Source: Callorhinus ursinus (lineage: Eukaryota > Chordata > Mammalia > Carnivora > Otariidae). From it: 64,000 nucleotides of DNA. The stretch is from positions 857,298 to 921,297 of the forward strand of contig NW_020312936.1 in assembly GCF_003265705.1 (NCBI RefSeq). The letters are read 5' to 3'. This document shows, one piece after another, positions 21,427-33,814 of the stretch (position 1 is its first letter; each line of letters opens with the position of its first letter). A program made the translations under genes and the position numbers. Under the pieces are notes generated by a model that saw only the letters and a program-made list of their open reading frames with translations, was not told the origin of the DNA and searched no databases.

Positions 21427-24400
21427 ATGATGACAATTAATTCATATCTTTCAATAATCACTCTCAACGTGAATGGCCTAAATGCTCCCATAAAACAGCA
21501 CAGGGTTGCAGATTGGATAAAAAGACAGGACCCATCCATATGCTGTCTACAAGAGACTCATTTTGAACCTAAAGGTACATCCAGACTGAAAGTGAAGGGA
21601 TGGAGATCCATCTTCCATGCCAGCGGACCTCAAAAGAAAGCTGGGGTAGCAATTCTTATATCAGACAAATTAGATTTTAAACTAAAGTCTTTAGTTAGAG
21701 AGACAGAAGGACAATAGATCATTCTTAAAGGGTCTATCTAACAAGAAGATCTAACAATTGTAAATATCTATGCCCCCAACATGGGAGCAGCCATCTACAT
21801 AAGCCAACTGTTAACCAAAATAGAGTCATATTGATAACAATATGTTAATTGTAGGAGACCTCAATACTCCACTCTCAGCAACAGACAGATCATCTAAGCA
21901 GAAAATCAACAAGGAAACAAGAGCTTTGAATGACACACTGGACCAGATGGACCCCATAGATATATACAGAACATTCCACCCTAAAACAACAGGACACTCA
22001 TTCTTCTCGAGTGCACATGGAACTTTCTCCAGAATAGACCACAAAATGGGTCACAAATCAGGTCTCAACCGATACCGAAAGACTGAGATTATGCCCTGCA
22101 TATTCTCAGACAACAGTGCTTTAAAACTGGAACTCAATAACAAGAAAAAATTTGGCAGAAATTCAAATAGTTGGAAGCTAAAGACCACTTAGCTCACGAA
22201 TGTTTGGGTCAACCAGGAAATCAAAGAAGAACTTAAACAATTCATGGAAACCAATGAGAAAGAAAACACATTGGTCCAAAACCTATGGGATACTGCAAAG
22301 GCGGTCCTAAGGGGGAAATACATAGCCATCCAAGCCTCACTCAAATAAATAGAAAAATCCTGAGTTCACCAACTAACTCTACACCTTAAAGAACTAGAGA
22401 AAAAGCAACAAATGATGCCTAAGCCACATATTAGAAGAGAAATAATTAAGATTAGAGCAGAGATCAATGAATTAGAAACCAGAGACACAGTAGATAAGAT
22501 CAACAAAACTAGAAGTTGGTTCTTTGAAAAAATTAATAAGATCGATAAACCACTAGCCAGACTTAACCAAAAGAAAAGAGAAAGGACCCAAATCAATAAA
22601 ATTATGAATGAAAGGGGAGAGATCAAGACTAACACCAAGGAAATAGAAACAATTATTAGAAATTATTATCAAAAACTATATGCCAATAAACTGAGCAATC
22701 TGGATGAAATGGATGCCTTCCTGGAAACCTATAAGCTGCCAAGACTGAAACAGGAAGAAACTGACAACCTGAATAGGCCAATAACCAGGAACGAGATTGA
22801 AGTAGTGATCAAAAATCTCCCAAAAAACAAGAGTCCAGGGTCTATGGATTCCCTGGGAAATTCTACCAAACATTCAAAGAAGAAATAACACCTATTCTAC
22901 TGAAGCTGTTTCAAAAAATAGAAACAGAAGGAAAACTTCCAAACTCATTCTATGAGGCCAGCAATACCTTAATCCCCAAACCAGGCAAAGACCCCATCAA
23001 AAAGAATTTCAGACCGATATCCCTGATGAATATGGATTCCAAAATCCTCAACAAAACCCTAACTAATAGGATCCAACAATACATTAAAAGGATCATCTAC
23101 CACGACCAAGTGGGATTTATCCCCAGGATGCACGGGTGGTTCAGCATTCGCAAATCAATCAGTGTGATAGAACACATTAATAAGAGGAGAGAGAAGAACC
23201 ATATGGTCCTCTCAACTGATGCAGAAAAAGCATTTGACAAAATACAGCATCCTTTCCTGATTAAAACTCTTCAGAGTACAGGGATAGAGGGAACATTCCT
23301 CAAGTCCATAAAATCCATCTATGAAAAACCCAGAGCGAATATCATCCTCAATGGGGGAAAGCTGAGAGCCTTTTCCTAAAGATCAGGAACACAACAAGGA
23401 TGCCCATTCTCACCACTATTGTTCAACATAGTACTAGAAATCCTGGCAACAGCAGTCAGATAACAACAAGAAATAAAAGTATTCAAATTGGCAAAGAAGA
23501 AGTCAAACTCTGTCTTTTTGCAGATGACTTAATACTTTATGTGGAAAATCCAAAATACTCCACCCCCAAATTACGAGAACTCATACAGCAATTCAGTAAT
23601 GTGGCAGGATACAAAATCGATGCACAGAAATCAGTTGCTTTCTTATACACTAACAACACAACTGTAGAAAGAGAAATTAGAGAAACGATTCCATTTACAA
23701 TAGCACCAAAAACCATAAGATACCTCGGAATAAACCTAACCAAAGAGGTAAAGGATCTATACTCTAGGAACTACAGAACACTCATGAAAGAAATTGAAGA
23801 AGACACAAAAAGATGGAAAAATATTCCATGCTCATGAATTGGAAGAATAAACATTGTTAAAATGTCTGTGCTGCCCAGAGTAATCTATACCTTTACGCCA
23901 TCCCTATCAAAATTCCAAGGACATTTTTCAAAGTGCTGGAACGAACAATCCTAAAATTTGTATGGAATCAGAAAAGACCCCGAATTGCCAAGGAAATATT
24001 GAAAAAGAAAAACAAAGTTGGGGGCATCACGTTGCCTGATTTCAAGCTATATTACAAAGCTGTGATCACCAAGACAGCATGGTCCTGGCACAAAAGCAGA
24101 CATATAGACCAGTGGAACAGAATAGAGAACCCAGATATGGACCCTCAACTCTATGGTCAAATAATCTTCGACAAAGCAGGATAAAATATGCAATGGAAAA
24201 AAGACAGTCTCTTCAATAAATGGTGCTGAGAAAATTGGACAGCTACATGCAGAAGAATGACACTTGACCATTCTCTAACACCCTACACAAATATAAACTC
24301 AAAATGGATGAAAGACCTCAATGTGAGAGAGGAATCCATCAAAATCCTAGAGGAGAACACAGGCAGTAACCTCTTTGACATTGGCCACAGCAACTTCTTT

Positions 24401-25112
24401 CAAGATACAGCTCCAAAAGCTAGTGAAACGAAAGCAAAAATGAACTTCTGGGACTTCATCAAGATAAAAAGCTTCTGCACAGCAAAGGAAACAGTCAACA
24501 AAACAAAGAGGCAACCCACAGAATGGGGAAGATATTTGCAAATGACACTATAGATGAAGGGCTGGTATCCAAGATCTATAAAGAACTTCTCAAACTTAAC
24601 ACCAAAAACAAATAATCAAGTCAAAAAATGGGCAGAACATGAAAAGACACTTCTCTGAAGAAGACATACAAATGGCTAACAGACACATGAAAAAATGTTC
24701 ATCATCACTAGCCATGAGGGAAATTCAAATCAAAACCACATTGAGATACCACCTTATACCAGTTAGAATGGCAAAAATGGACAGGGAAAGAAACAACAAA
24801 TTTTGGAGAAGTTGTGGAGAAAGGGGAACCCTTTTACACTGTTGGTAGGAATGCAAGTTGGTACAGCCACTTTGGAAAACAGTGTGGAGGTTCCTCAAAA
24901 AATTAAAAACAGAGCTACCCTATGACCCAGCAATTGCACTCCTGGGTATTTACCCCAAAGACACAGATGTAGTGAAAAGAAGGGCCACATGCACCCCGAT
25001 GTTCACAGGAGAAATGTCCGCAATAGCCAAACTGTGGAAAGAGCCGAGATGCCCTTCAACAGATGAATGGATAAAGAAGATGTGGTCCATACATACAATG
25101 GAATATTACTGA
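21427..25112 (+). pseudogene. L1 ORF2 (endonuclease / reverse transcriptase), several stops and frameshifts
   Basis: A live ORF2p nicks DNA with an APE-type endonuclease and reverse-transcribes L1 RNA at the nick. Endonuclease motifs are visible: TLNVNGLN and QETHF in the first frame (21427-21717), then GDLNTPLS and SRIDHK in another (21842-22192). The reverse transcriptase follows with [15 protein letters not shown] (in 23026-23379) and the FADD catalytic box at 23517-23528. C-terminal text ([14 protein letters not shown], 23933 on) ends near 25112. Stops include TAG at 21715-21717 and TAA at 21739-21741. Reading frame changes at least five times between the start and end. It cannot make a full protein, but the catalytic motifs themselves are still readable. 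Confidence 0.92.
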
Positions 25113-25549
25113 GCCATCAGAAAGGATGAATACCCAACTTTTACATCAACATGGATGGGACTGGAGGAGATTATGCTAAGTGAAATAAGTCAAGCAGAGA
25201 ACATTAATTATCGTATGGTTTCACTTATTTGTGGAACATCAGGAATAGCAGGGAGGACATTAGGAGAAGGAAGGGAAAAATGAAGAGGGGGGAATCGGAG
25301 GGGGAGACGAACCATGAGAGACTATGGACTCTGAGAAACAAACTGAGGGTTTTAGAGGGGAGGGGGGTGGAGGGATGTGTTAGCCCGGTGACGCGTATTA
25401 AGGAGGGCACATACTGCATGGAGCACTGGGTGTTATACAAACAATGGATCGCGGATCACTACATCAAAAACTAATGATGTGTGGTGACTAACATAACATA
25501 AGAAAATTAAAAAAAATAAAAAGAAAATGAAAAAAGTAAACTGGGAATC

Positions 25550-26530
25550 AAAATGAGTATTCCAAACCTTACACACAATTTTTAATTTAAATATATCCAT
25601 TTATACTCAACAGTCTTTCAATATAAGGAAAACATATTTTGCAAAATATATGCTTATTGATTAGAAATCAAACTTGTTTTTTATTTCATGATCCTCCCTA
25701 ATTTTTTTTTAATTTCAATTTCATCAAAGAGATGAGAACTTAACATGTGTAAATTAAGTACAGCATCAATTTGGAATTTCTCCCACTCTTTTATATTGCT
25801 TCTTGCTCACCTAATGTAGGAATGTTTTTTTCTACATTCTTTATTGTGTCTTTATAAAATATTCCATTTTGTTTTCATAAATGCAGCAATTCTTTCTTGC
25901 TGTACTGTAATTAAATATTGCATAAACACAATGAAATACAATAAATAATTGCAATGAAAAGTTCAAATGGAATAAATAGGGTTGAAAACAAACACAACAT
26001 ATTTGAATAAGCAAACAATGCAAACAGCAACAAAGCGTCAAAGCATTCTAGAAGAGTCTATTGGCTGTGTGTCTAAGCTTTTAACCAGGAAATGTACAGT
26101 GTTGATTAAGCCAATATTTTGGTTAATTAGAAGAGGATTATGAGCGTTTTACTGTTTAATATGAACATTTATAAATAAAATTACTAAGAATACGAAAGCA
26201 TGTAAACTGTGTACATAATAGCCTAGGAGAAGGGAAACTAGGAATTGTTCCCAAAAGATGTAATAAAGGAGTTAATACCTGAAAGATAAGTAGGAGTTAT
26301 TAAGGCAAGGAGAGATTATTCCCCTAAAAAGAATTACATATAGAGTACGTTGATATCTAAAAGGAGCACCAGATTTAGAACATGACAGTAAATTCAGTTG
26401 AGATGTGTTGATATCATACAACTTGGCCAGTGTTTTCCCTATAAAATTAGATATTAAAATCCACCTTAGGGGGATGAGTGTGGTTTAAATGAGTTGGCAC
26501 ATGTAAGAAGTTTTTAATAATGGTTGTTCT
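25550..26530. other. Unassigned AT-rich DNA
   Basis: No gene and no namable repeat. Open frames are short and AT-rich. Confidence 0.45.
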
Positions 26531-26549
26531 ACTTAAAAAGTTAATCCAG

Positions 26550-26749
26550 GGGCACCTGGTTGGCTCAGTCAGTTAAGCATCTGACTCTTGATTTTGTCTC
26601 AGGTCATGATCTCAGGGACATGAGATCAAGCCACATCTGGCTCCACACTCAGCAAAGCGTCTGCTTGAGATTCTCTCTCTTTCCCTCTGCCTCTCCCCCC
26701 ACTCACATACACACACACACTCTCTCTAAATAAAACAAGTATAATCTTT
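26550..26749 (+). mobile_element. Can-SINE, plus strand
   Basis: Head GGGCACCTGGTTGGCTCAGT, CT-rich middle and a short CA run near 26710. The perfect 15-bp duplication AAAAAGTTAATCCAG flanks it at 26535-26549 and 26750-26764. Confidence 0.97.
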
Positions 26750-26819
26750 AAAAAGTTAATCCAGTCTTGCTTATATCAAAGAGAATGAGTCTGTCTCTAA
26801 TTGTTACTAAAATCCTGGA

Positions 26820-27770
26820 AAGACACACTGTATGTATTGCTATCCACAGCTGTCTCCCCACCAACCGGCCTGAAACTTGCACCGCTGTAATGCTTTCCTC
26901 CGATATTCTTATACCTCAGAGGACACTCCCATGCCCCTTCCCTTAATTGGATGCACCTCACCCTAGTGAGGCATGCTATTCACTTAATCCCCTTTCTCAC
27001 TGGCACAGGAATAACTGCAGAAATTGGAACTAGGGTGGGAGGTATAACCTCCTGCATGGTCTATCATAATTTATCCCTAAAGGTCACAAAAAGCCTAGAA
27101 ACAATAGCAAAACAATCCTAACTCTACAAACTCAGTTGGAGTCTTTAGCTGCGGTCGTCGTGCAAAACCATCATGGTTTAGATTTCCTAGCGGCAGCCCA
27201 GGGGTTGCCTGTGCCATGCTAAAAGAACCCTGTAGCTTTTGGGTCAATCAATCAGGACATATACAAGAAAATGTCCACAGTCTGATTAAACAGGCTTCTT
27301 CCCCCTGGAACTGTGCAACACAAGGATGGTTTTCCAGGAAAGAAACCTGCTCACAGCTATCCTGGCTTTTTCCCATCTAAGGACCCCCAGCCTCAATACT
27401 CATACTCCTCCTTTTTGGTCCCCCTTCTTTAATCTCTTTGTTAAATCTATCTCTTCTAGAATCCAACAATTCTATATACAAATGATGATTCAACAAGGAT
27501 TCTAGCCCATAACATCCCAGGATCCCCTCCCCCTAAATCCCATGGACAAGGCCGCCATGGACTTTCACTGAAATGGCCTATCAGCATGTTAATATAATAC
27601 CATGTTCTATAACTGCACAGAACGCCTGATGGACCAACAAATTTATGTAGGGATAGCACCACCCCCACCCCCGCCCCCGCCATCCAGCATGAAGCAGCTA
27701 CTGAAGATGAGACCTCTGCCCAAATGCCAGAGATTAATTATTGTTGATCTGTCAGTCAGAGGGGAATGCA
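26820..27770 (+). pseudogene. Class I endogenous retrovirus env remnant (transmembrane subunit), decayed
   Basis: Resembles the env transmembrane subunit of a gammaretrovirus-like endogenous virus; in an intact virus this subunit anchors and completes membrane fusion. Landmarks: a glycine-rich hydrophobic stretch at about 27003-27050, a QN-x-x-GLD motif encoded at 27163-27183, then a C-x6-C pair encoded at 27210-27233 followed by Ser rather than the second Cys of the usual CX6CC. A hydrophobic segment near 27395-27460 fits a membrane anchor. QN-GLD and the cysteine motif lie in different frames, and stops occur, so it is non-coding. No gag or pol is seen upstream; unassigned DNA and the SINE at 26550 lie there instead. 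Confidence 0.75.
27659..27681 (-). repeat. C-run cluster (G-rich on minus strand)
   Basis: Three C5 runs plus two CC runs separated by single bases. The minus strand therefore has closely spaced G runs that could form a G-quadruplex. It lies in the env to LTR transition of the retroviral remnant. Confidence 0.7.
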
Positions 27771-27774
27771 GAGG

Positions 27775-28165
27775 CCAATTTTAGGCAAGAGGCTTGAGCA
27801 ATGGAAACTTGAGCAAGGCAAATGGGCCCATAGTGACCACCCAGCTGAATACACACAGGCTCTTTAAGCTCTTTAAGCAACCCACCTAGAAATGGCCATA
27901 GGCTCTAACTAACCACTGGGCTAATTTGCAACCAGGCACACTACCCAAGATTACCAAAAAAGGGAAAATTCCATTGTTTCCATACTTCCTCACTCTACCC
28001 TGTAACTATAGCCCCTTACCACCTCCATGTGGCAGAGAGTTGTTCCTTTGCTGCCGTGCCACTACCCCCTTGCAGAATATTCTTCAATAAGCTTCTATCT
28101 CCTTTACTCTACCTTGGGTGATTTCTTTCACTGCCCATGCCACCGGCCCCACCCCATCAGAACAC
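27775..28165 (+). repeat. 3' LTR-like segment of the endogenous retrovirus
   Basis: Follows the env remnant in order. It includes an AATAAG-type signal in TTCAATAAGCTTCT near 28084 and ends in CCACCGGCCCCACCCC-type sequence near 28160. The 5' boundary is uncertain and no matching 5' LTR is in the window. Confidence 0.6.
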
Positions 28166-29850
28166 ACCACACATATTACTAAAGTACAACCAGCCACTAT
28201 TGAAAATGTTGCAAATTCTGAATTTCCAATAAGGCAGCAGCTATTCATTTGGTCTTTATTCAATTTGTCATGAATGACTTATTTAAAGTATGTAAAAACA
28301 CTATAATGTACTACAAATCTGTGGAAAATTTTAATCGTATCCCTATAATAATTACGATAATTGCCAACATGATGTCTATTATTTCTCAGAACTGTTTCAA
28401 TTGTTCCTAAGTGGACTATCATAGGGTCTGCATTACATTGTTCAGTGTGACTTGGGTTGCCTTCTATCTAAATCTACTCTGTTGTCAATAAAATTAGAGC
28501 TAAAAGTTTGATATTCAACCACTCTGGGTTTCACTTCTGCACCACCACTGGCTTCCCCTCCCATCCACTTTAATTTTGTAGCTGTGAGAAAGGCAATATC
28601 TTGCTTGTGATATTGGACTGAAAAAATCTAACAGGCTTGAGAACTGAAAATTTGTTTTGTTTTGTTTTGAATTTTAAGGCAATATACTGTGGTTAATTTT
28701 TCATTTCTGAAAAATATTGCTATGTAAATCCCTACAAATTATTTTGAATAAAATTTCCAAATAAATTCCTGTGTTCCTTTATTTGCAGCATTACAGTTTG
28801 AATGTGAGACTTGGATACTGATTTCAAATTCTTTCAGGTGAAGCTGAAACATTAAGTCCCATGTATAATGTGCTACTGGATGTCCTGTGTGAATGAAGTT
28901 GGGAGGAGAGAGTAACACCCACATCCCACCTTTGTCCAAAGAGGCTAATGTGCTTGGATAGGATTTCTAAGAGATTGAAATCTTCCTAAGGTGGGGAATG
29001 TTATCTCTTAAGTATACATACTTATGAGCTTACACATGAATAGACAGGATGTCCTAGATCTTCATTAAAATAGTTTATGGCTTGATGTGCAGATGAAACA
29101 TTAGTGGTTTTATCTTGATCATTAAAGCTCCATGATACATAGAATTCATTATACCAGTCTCTCTGTTTTTATGTATATTCACAATTTTCCATAATAAGTT
29201 TATGTTGTTTTGGTTTGTTTTGTTTTAAGTTTACCCATGCAACTTTTCCTGGGGCTCTCTTGCACACTCTTCTGTCTTAGGCTGGACAGGGCCATCAAAT
29301 CTTTAGCTCCTTTCTGCTCTTTCCTGTCTTCTTCCTCCAGCCCATGCACTAGTTATACAGACACCTCAAGCTCTACAAAGAATTGAGGTTAACTCTGGCT
29401 TTAAGTTCAGGGAAACAGTTATCTACCACTGCCTCAAGTCCAAACTATACCCCCATCCCCATTTGTCAGAGTTTGGCAGTGAGCAGTAATAATAAAAAAA
29501 AAAAATGGGGATACTATGCTACCCATTTGGCATGGAGTCCTTATGATATCTCTCCCTTGGGGACCTCAAAGGGAGGAATGGTAGCTGGATTAAGGAAAGA
29601 TCTATATACTGATTCCTTAGCCTGACACAAACTTAATAGCACCAAGCTGAACAATAAACCCGAGAAAACCCTAAACACCTAATTTAGAGGGTCCTGACCT
29701 TATTCTTCTTGATAAGGAGTATAACACAAACCTTCACTGATAAAGCCCTGAATTTGAGCTTCATCTTCATGTACTTTTTCGGTAGCCCCATTTCAATCAA
29801 CCCTAAAGATAAATAATTTTTCTCCAACATAAATGAGATCTACTGCCTCT
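28166..29850. other. Unassigned AT-rich DNA
   Basis: No gene recognised. TTTTG-rich bits lie near 28650 and 29205. No clear repeat assignment. Confidence 0.45.
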
Positions 29851-29854
29851 TCCC

Positions 29855-30860
29855 CATCTCTGCTCACACCTCTTTTAATTCAGAACTAAGCATTTCTCAG
29901 CTGGACTATTTTAAGAGCATACTTACTGGACTCTGCCTCTAGTCAATTACCAGGCTACCCGCTCTCCAAATTGCTTGAGGAAAGGGTGGTCTTTCTAAAA
30001 TTCAACGCTGAATTCTATTATTCTTCTATTTAAATTGTGTGACACCTCCCCTCTCCTACCTCTGAAATACATCTTCCTCCAAGAAAGCAGTAGAATTACT
30101 TATTAAGATGCACACTGTTCCAGGTACTGCACCAGCTCACCTATCATCACTTCTGTGCTTCAGACACAGCTCAATTTTTGCCAGACTCAACCATGCTTCA
30201 CCTTTCCAATCTCTCCAAATTTGCACACTCTTCCCTTCCTCATAGTCCTACCAACACACAAAACAGTTATATTCTGCACCCTTTAATTTGCATTATCCCA
30301 AGTTCATTAGCTTATCTACTAAACTCTTCATTTTCCCTTTAAGAAATGAGTCAATATCGAAATTTGCACTTCAATAAGACTAGAAAATCCTTAGTGCACT
30401 ATGCAGAGACTGGATTGTGTATATGTGTTTATGATTTGGTACATTAACATTTCCATGGCCAACATAGCTATAGGGATTCTCCACCAAGCCTCCTGAAAAT
30501 CTGATTATTAAGAACAATGTTCCACGCTGCCTGAGACAAAGTCCAAGCTCTCTCGCATGGTATGCAAACTCTGCCAGGCCTGGCACCTCACGCCTCTTGA
30601 GTTTTAACTCTAGTCAAGCTTGTCCTCCTACTTTAACCTTTATCAATAATGAACTACACATCTTGCCCTTCAGTACCATTATACTCACTCATCATTCTCC
30701 CATTTCTACCTTTGTTTACCAGCTAACTTCCACTTATCTTTGTGGACTCAGTTCAGTCATCATTACCTTGTAAAGGCTCTCAATATCATTGTTCATGCAG
30801 TCCCCTTTCCAGAGATACCACTCCAGACCTCTCTTACTGCCTAACAGTTATAACATTTTT
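29855..30860 (+). mobile_element. LINE-2 (L2) 3' region
   Basis: Diverged L2 text in the expected order: CAGCTGGACTATTTTAAGAG, GAAAGGGTGGTCTTTCTAAA, GACAAAGTCCAAGCTCTCTC, CTCTGCCAGGCCTGGCACCT, and CAGAGATACCACTCCAGACC. No intact frame. Parts (30125-30335) are more doubtful. Confidence 0.75.
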
Positions 30861-30948
30861 GAGATGCATCTTAGATTGGAAAATATGAAATCTTCCTTCA
30901 ATGAGCTAACACTGACATGCCTCCTCTGTTTACATCAAATGTTATAAG

Positions 30949-30950
<2 letters not shown>

Positions 30951-30984
<34 letters not shown>
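30951..30984. repeat. (GT)17 microsatellite
   Basis: Seventeen uninterrupted GT units. Likely polymorphic. Confidence 0.98.
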
Positions 30985-30987
<3 letters not shown>

Positions 30988-31630
30988 CTTTTAAAATATA
31001 TTCTCCTCAATGAGAAGGCTTGTCTCTGGGTCAACTTTGTGCCAGCCACTGTGTTAGATAATTGCCATAAACAGTAGGAAATTAAAAGACCTGAACCTTA
31101 TTCAGTGCCTGGCTGATGGCCATCTCTATCATAGACAATCCCATCTTTGGTTGCTGTTTTTCTTTCTAACTCTTGACTGTACCCTCTGTCAGTATGAAGA
31201 AAGATAGATAAACAATAGCCCTAATTAGAGGACTGCTCAAAAAAGTACTTGCTTTCTCTCATTTTAGCCCCGTGGAAGATAGGTTGGGGAAGGCAAAGGA
31301 GGCCCCTCATGAAGCAATGGAAAGTAACCTGGGGAAGTGACATTTGGAGTGGAGGATTCATCACCTAAGGCAAATCTTTGGTGGTGAAATTTCCACTGAT
31401 ATCACCAAACACATCCAATCAAGACTTTGTCATCACAGAAAGTACCAACCAGCTGGAATATAGGTAATTACTTATCAGTACACTGAAGCTAACAAATGCT
31501 TTGAGAGAGGAAATACTAGGGATATGGAAAAATGTGCAAGACTGAACTTACTTCTCTTTTTGCTGAGGCCATCCCACTGACCCATAGCAACTGGCCTCAG
31601 AGAAGGAAAAACAAACACTATAAAAAATAT
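30985..31630. other. Unassigned DNA
   Basis: No gene or namable repeat. A short GT run follows at 31636-31651, just before a Can-SINE. Confidence 0.45.
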
Positions 31631-31666
31631 AATTTTGTGTGTGTGTGTGTGGTCACCTAATGTTTA

Positions 31667-31871
31667 TTTATTTATTTTTTAAAGATTTTATTTATTTATT
31701 TGACACAGAGAGAGAGATAGTGAGAGCAGGAACACAAGCAGGGGGAGTGGGAGAGGGAGAAGCAGGCTTCCAGCGGAGCAGGGAGCCCGATGTGGGACTC
31801 AGTCCCAGGACCCTGGGATCATGACCTGAGCCGAAGGCAGACGCTTAATGACTGAGCCACCCAGGCACCCC
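31667..31871 (-). mobile_element. Can-SINE, minus strand
   Basis: Complete minus-strand copy. The perfect 16-bp duplication GGTCACCTAATGTTTA flanks it at 31651-31666 and 31872-31887. Confidence 0.97.
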
Positions 31872-31954
31872 GGTCACCTAATGTTTAGAACTGAGGGTCA
31901 TCCTTGCTTACATATGAAAGGAAAGAAGACTAGATTTGATGACAAAATGATAAA

Positions 31955-32155
31955 TATAAGCCCCGGTTCTGCCACCTTACTCTTGAGTAAACTTGAATAA
32001 ATCATACCACCTCTGTGAACTTGGATTTCCCTGGCTGCAAAATGTAAGCACTGATACTTTACAGATTCTAAGGGCTGTGAGAGGTTCAATTAGGACAATT
32101 AAAAGGAAAATACTCTGTAAACCATCAAGAGCTATGTGGATTTTGTTATTAGTAT
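31955..32155 (+). repeat. MIR SINE
   Basis: MIR order: GGTTCTGCCACCTTACTCTT, CCTCTGTGAACTTGGATTTC, AATGTAAGCACTGATACTTT, then a GGTTCAATTAGGACAATTAA tail part. Confidence 0.7.
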
Positions 32156-32159
32156 TGCT

Positions 32160-33070
32160 GCTATGTGAGCCAGGCTAGGAAGTTTGGGCCTGAGCAGGAT
32201 AAGACTTAGTATAAACGTGTATGACTAAACAGATAGATGGTTCTGGACATCTAACTTTCAAAAAGCTCCCTGCATGTCCATACCCAAGTTTTTTTCTTAT
32301 TTCAGAGGTTTGGCTTTCTCTTCCCTGAAAGTGTGAGTTTAGAAAATTAAATCATTGTTGTTAGGCTTTGTCTAGGACTCTGTGGCAGTGAAATTTTCAT
32401 AGGTAAACATGAGACAAGCACTGGAACAAGCCTGGGTCTATGTTGGGACCAGAAGTGTGCACCGTCCGTCAATGCTCTGTCCAACTCCAACCCCCAGGGA
32501 CTTCTTACCTGTTCTCTGTGCCCCTCTACAATCTTTATGTCTTGTTTTGTCCTGCAAGCTTCTCACAGGATAGCCTTTGTGTATTGGAGCTGCTGTTGCC
32601 TGAAAGCAGAGACATTAGAATTGTCTGATTATTTACAATCCCCCTACATCCAACCAGGGATGGCTTAAAATCAATGATAGATTAGTTTAGGACTATAAAA
32701 GCCCAGCTTCCTTTCCCAGAGTTTGGACACTCCAGAGCTCACCTAGGTATTGGGCTGAGGCTGGGACTATGTGTGAAATGTCACCTTTGTTGGGCTTCTT
32801 CCTCATGCCAAATATTCCCCATTTCCTTGTGTCCTATTCTCTCCACTATATTACATCTTTCTCTTAGAAGCACTTTCTTAACAAATGACCCTCATTTCTA
32901 CTTTTGGGAAATCTAACTTAAGGCAAATCCCTTTAATTTTGAGAAGTAAAGATAGATATACTCTAAGCCGTTGGCTAAGGGCCCCCAGAATGGATTTGTC
33001 TAAGTAGATGGGAGAAAAATGACTACAGAATGGAGACAGTTATTTTGGTAACAATAGAGGCATTATCTCA
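32160..33070. other. Unassigned DNA
   Basis: No gene or confident repeat. Local composition is less AT-rich than the flanks at 32440-32800, but no domain or splice structure is recognisable. Confidence 0.4.
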
Positions 33071-33088
33071 AGAGTTTCCTCTTTTGAG

Positions 33089-33259
33089 GGCGCCTGGGTG
33101 GCTCAGTAGGTTAAGCGACTGCCTTCGGCTCAGGTCATGATCCCGGAGTCCCGGGATCGAGTCCTGCATCGGACTCCCTCTGACCCTCTTCCCTCTCGTG
33201 CTCTCTGTCTCTCATTCTCTCCCTCTCAAATAAATAAATAAAAAATCTTTTACAAAAAA
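33089..33259 (+). mobile_element. Can-SINE, plus strand, GAGTCCCGGGATC subtype
   Basis: Head GGCGCCTGGGTGGCTCAGTA, GCGACTGCCTTCGGCTCAGG, and the diagnostic GGAGTCCCGGGATCGAGTCC. The 3' half is shortened. Flanks AGAGTTTCCTCTTTTGAG (33071-33088) and a copy with one extra T (33260-33278) are the duplication. Confidence 0.96.
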
Positions 33260-33494
33260 AGAGTTTTCCTCTTTTGAGACCATATTGAATAAAATCTAGT
33301 GTTATTAAGTGCATTTAGTAGTAACTAAATGACATATCTGTGATATTTACTGTAACAGGCACTGGGGTATATAAGACATGATTTATCAGACTGTAAGAGG
33401 AGGTATATTCCTTGACAGTTTGACAGACTAGAATTTTATATTGTACTTAAAAATTAATACATATTGTCTCTATAATTTATAAAGTGTGAAGAAA

Positions 33495-33680
33495 CTTACA
33501 TTTATCCAGCATAAATTTCTTTATATCCATTATCTCATTTAATTCTTATCACAACCCTGAGAAGCAATTATCATTCCCATTTGAAGATGAAGTGAATCAC
33601 GTAAAAGCAATACAATAACTTATGCAAAAATACACAGAGTATGGGACTGATTTACTGCAACCCAAATAAAGTATACCTCA
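33495..33680 (-). repeat. MIR, minus strand
   Basis: Complement order of MIR: TCCATTATCTCATTTAATTC, TCACAACCCTGAGAAGCAAT, CATTTGAAGATGAAGTGAAT, and AAAATACACAGAGTA. Confidence 0.75.
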
Positions 33681-33814
33681 AATCCTTGCTCATTGTACTA
33701 TGCCATGGAGTTTCACAAAGCAGAACCCAAGAATCACTCAAAAACAAGCAAGTGGCACTAATCTTTTTCTAAGTGATTTAGTAAGTTATTGGATGAGAAA
33801 AGATTTGTATTTTA

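Larger units (their letters stand above)
19582..25536 (+). mobile_element. Near-full-length carnivore L1 retrotransposon
   Basis: About 5.95 kb in plus orientation: GC-richer 5' UTR (from GAGGGGGGGGAAAGATGGCA to about 20502), ORF1 (20503-21333), ORF2 (21427 to about 25112), a 3' UTR with a purine-rich GGGGGGAATCGGAGGGGGAG block, and an A-rich tail ending near 25536. The 13-bp duplication TAAACTGGGAATC flanks it at 19569-19581 and 25537-25549. The 5' UTR and duplication show a full-length target-primed insertion, not a truncated one. It is inactive because both frames are broken. No SINE has inserted into it. Confidence 0.95.
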
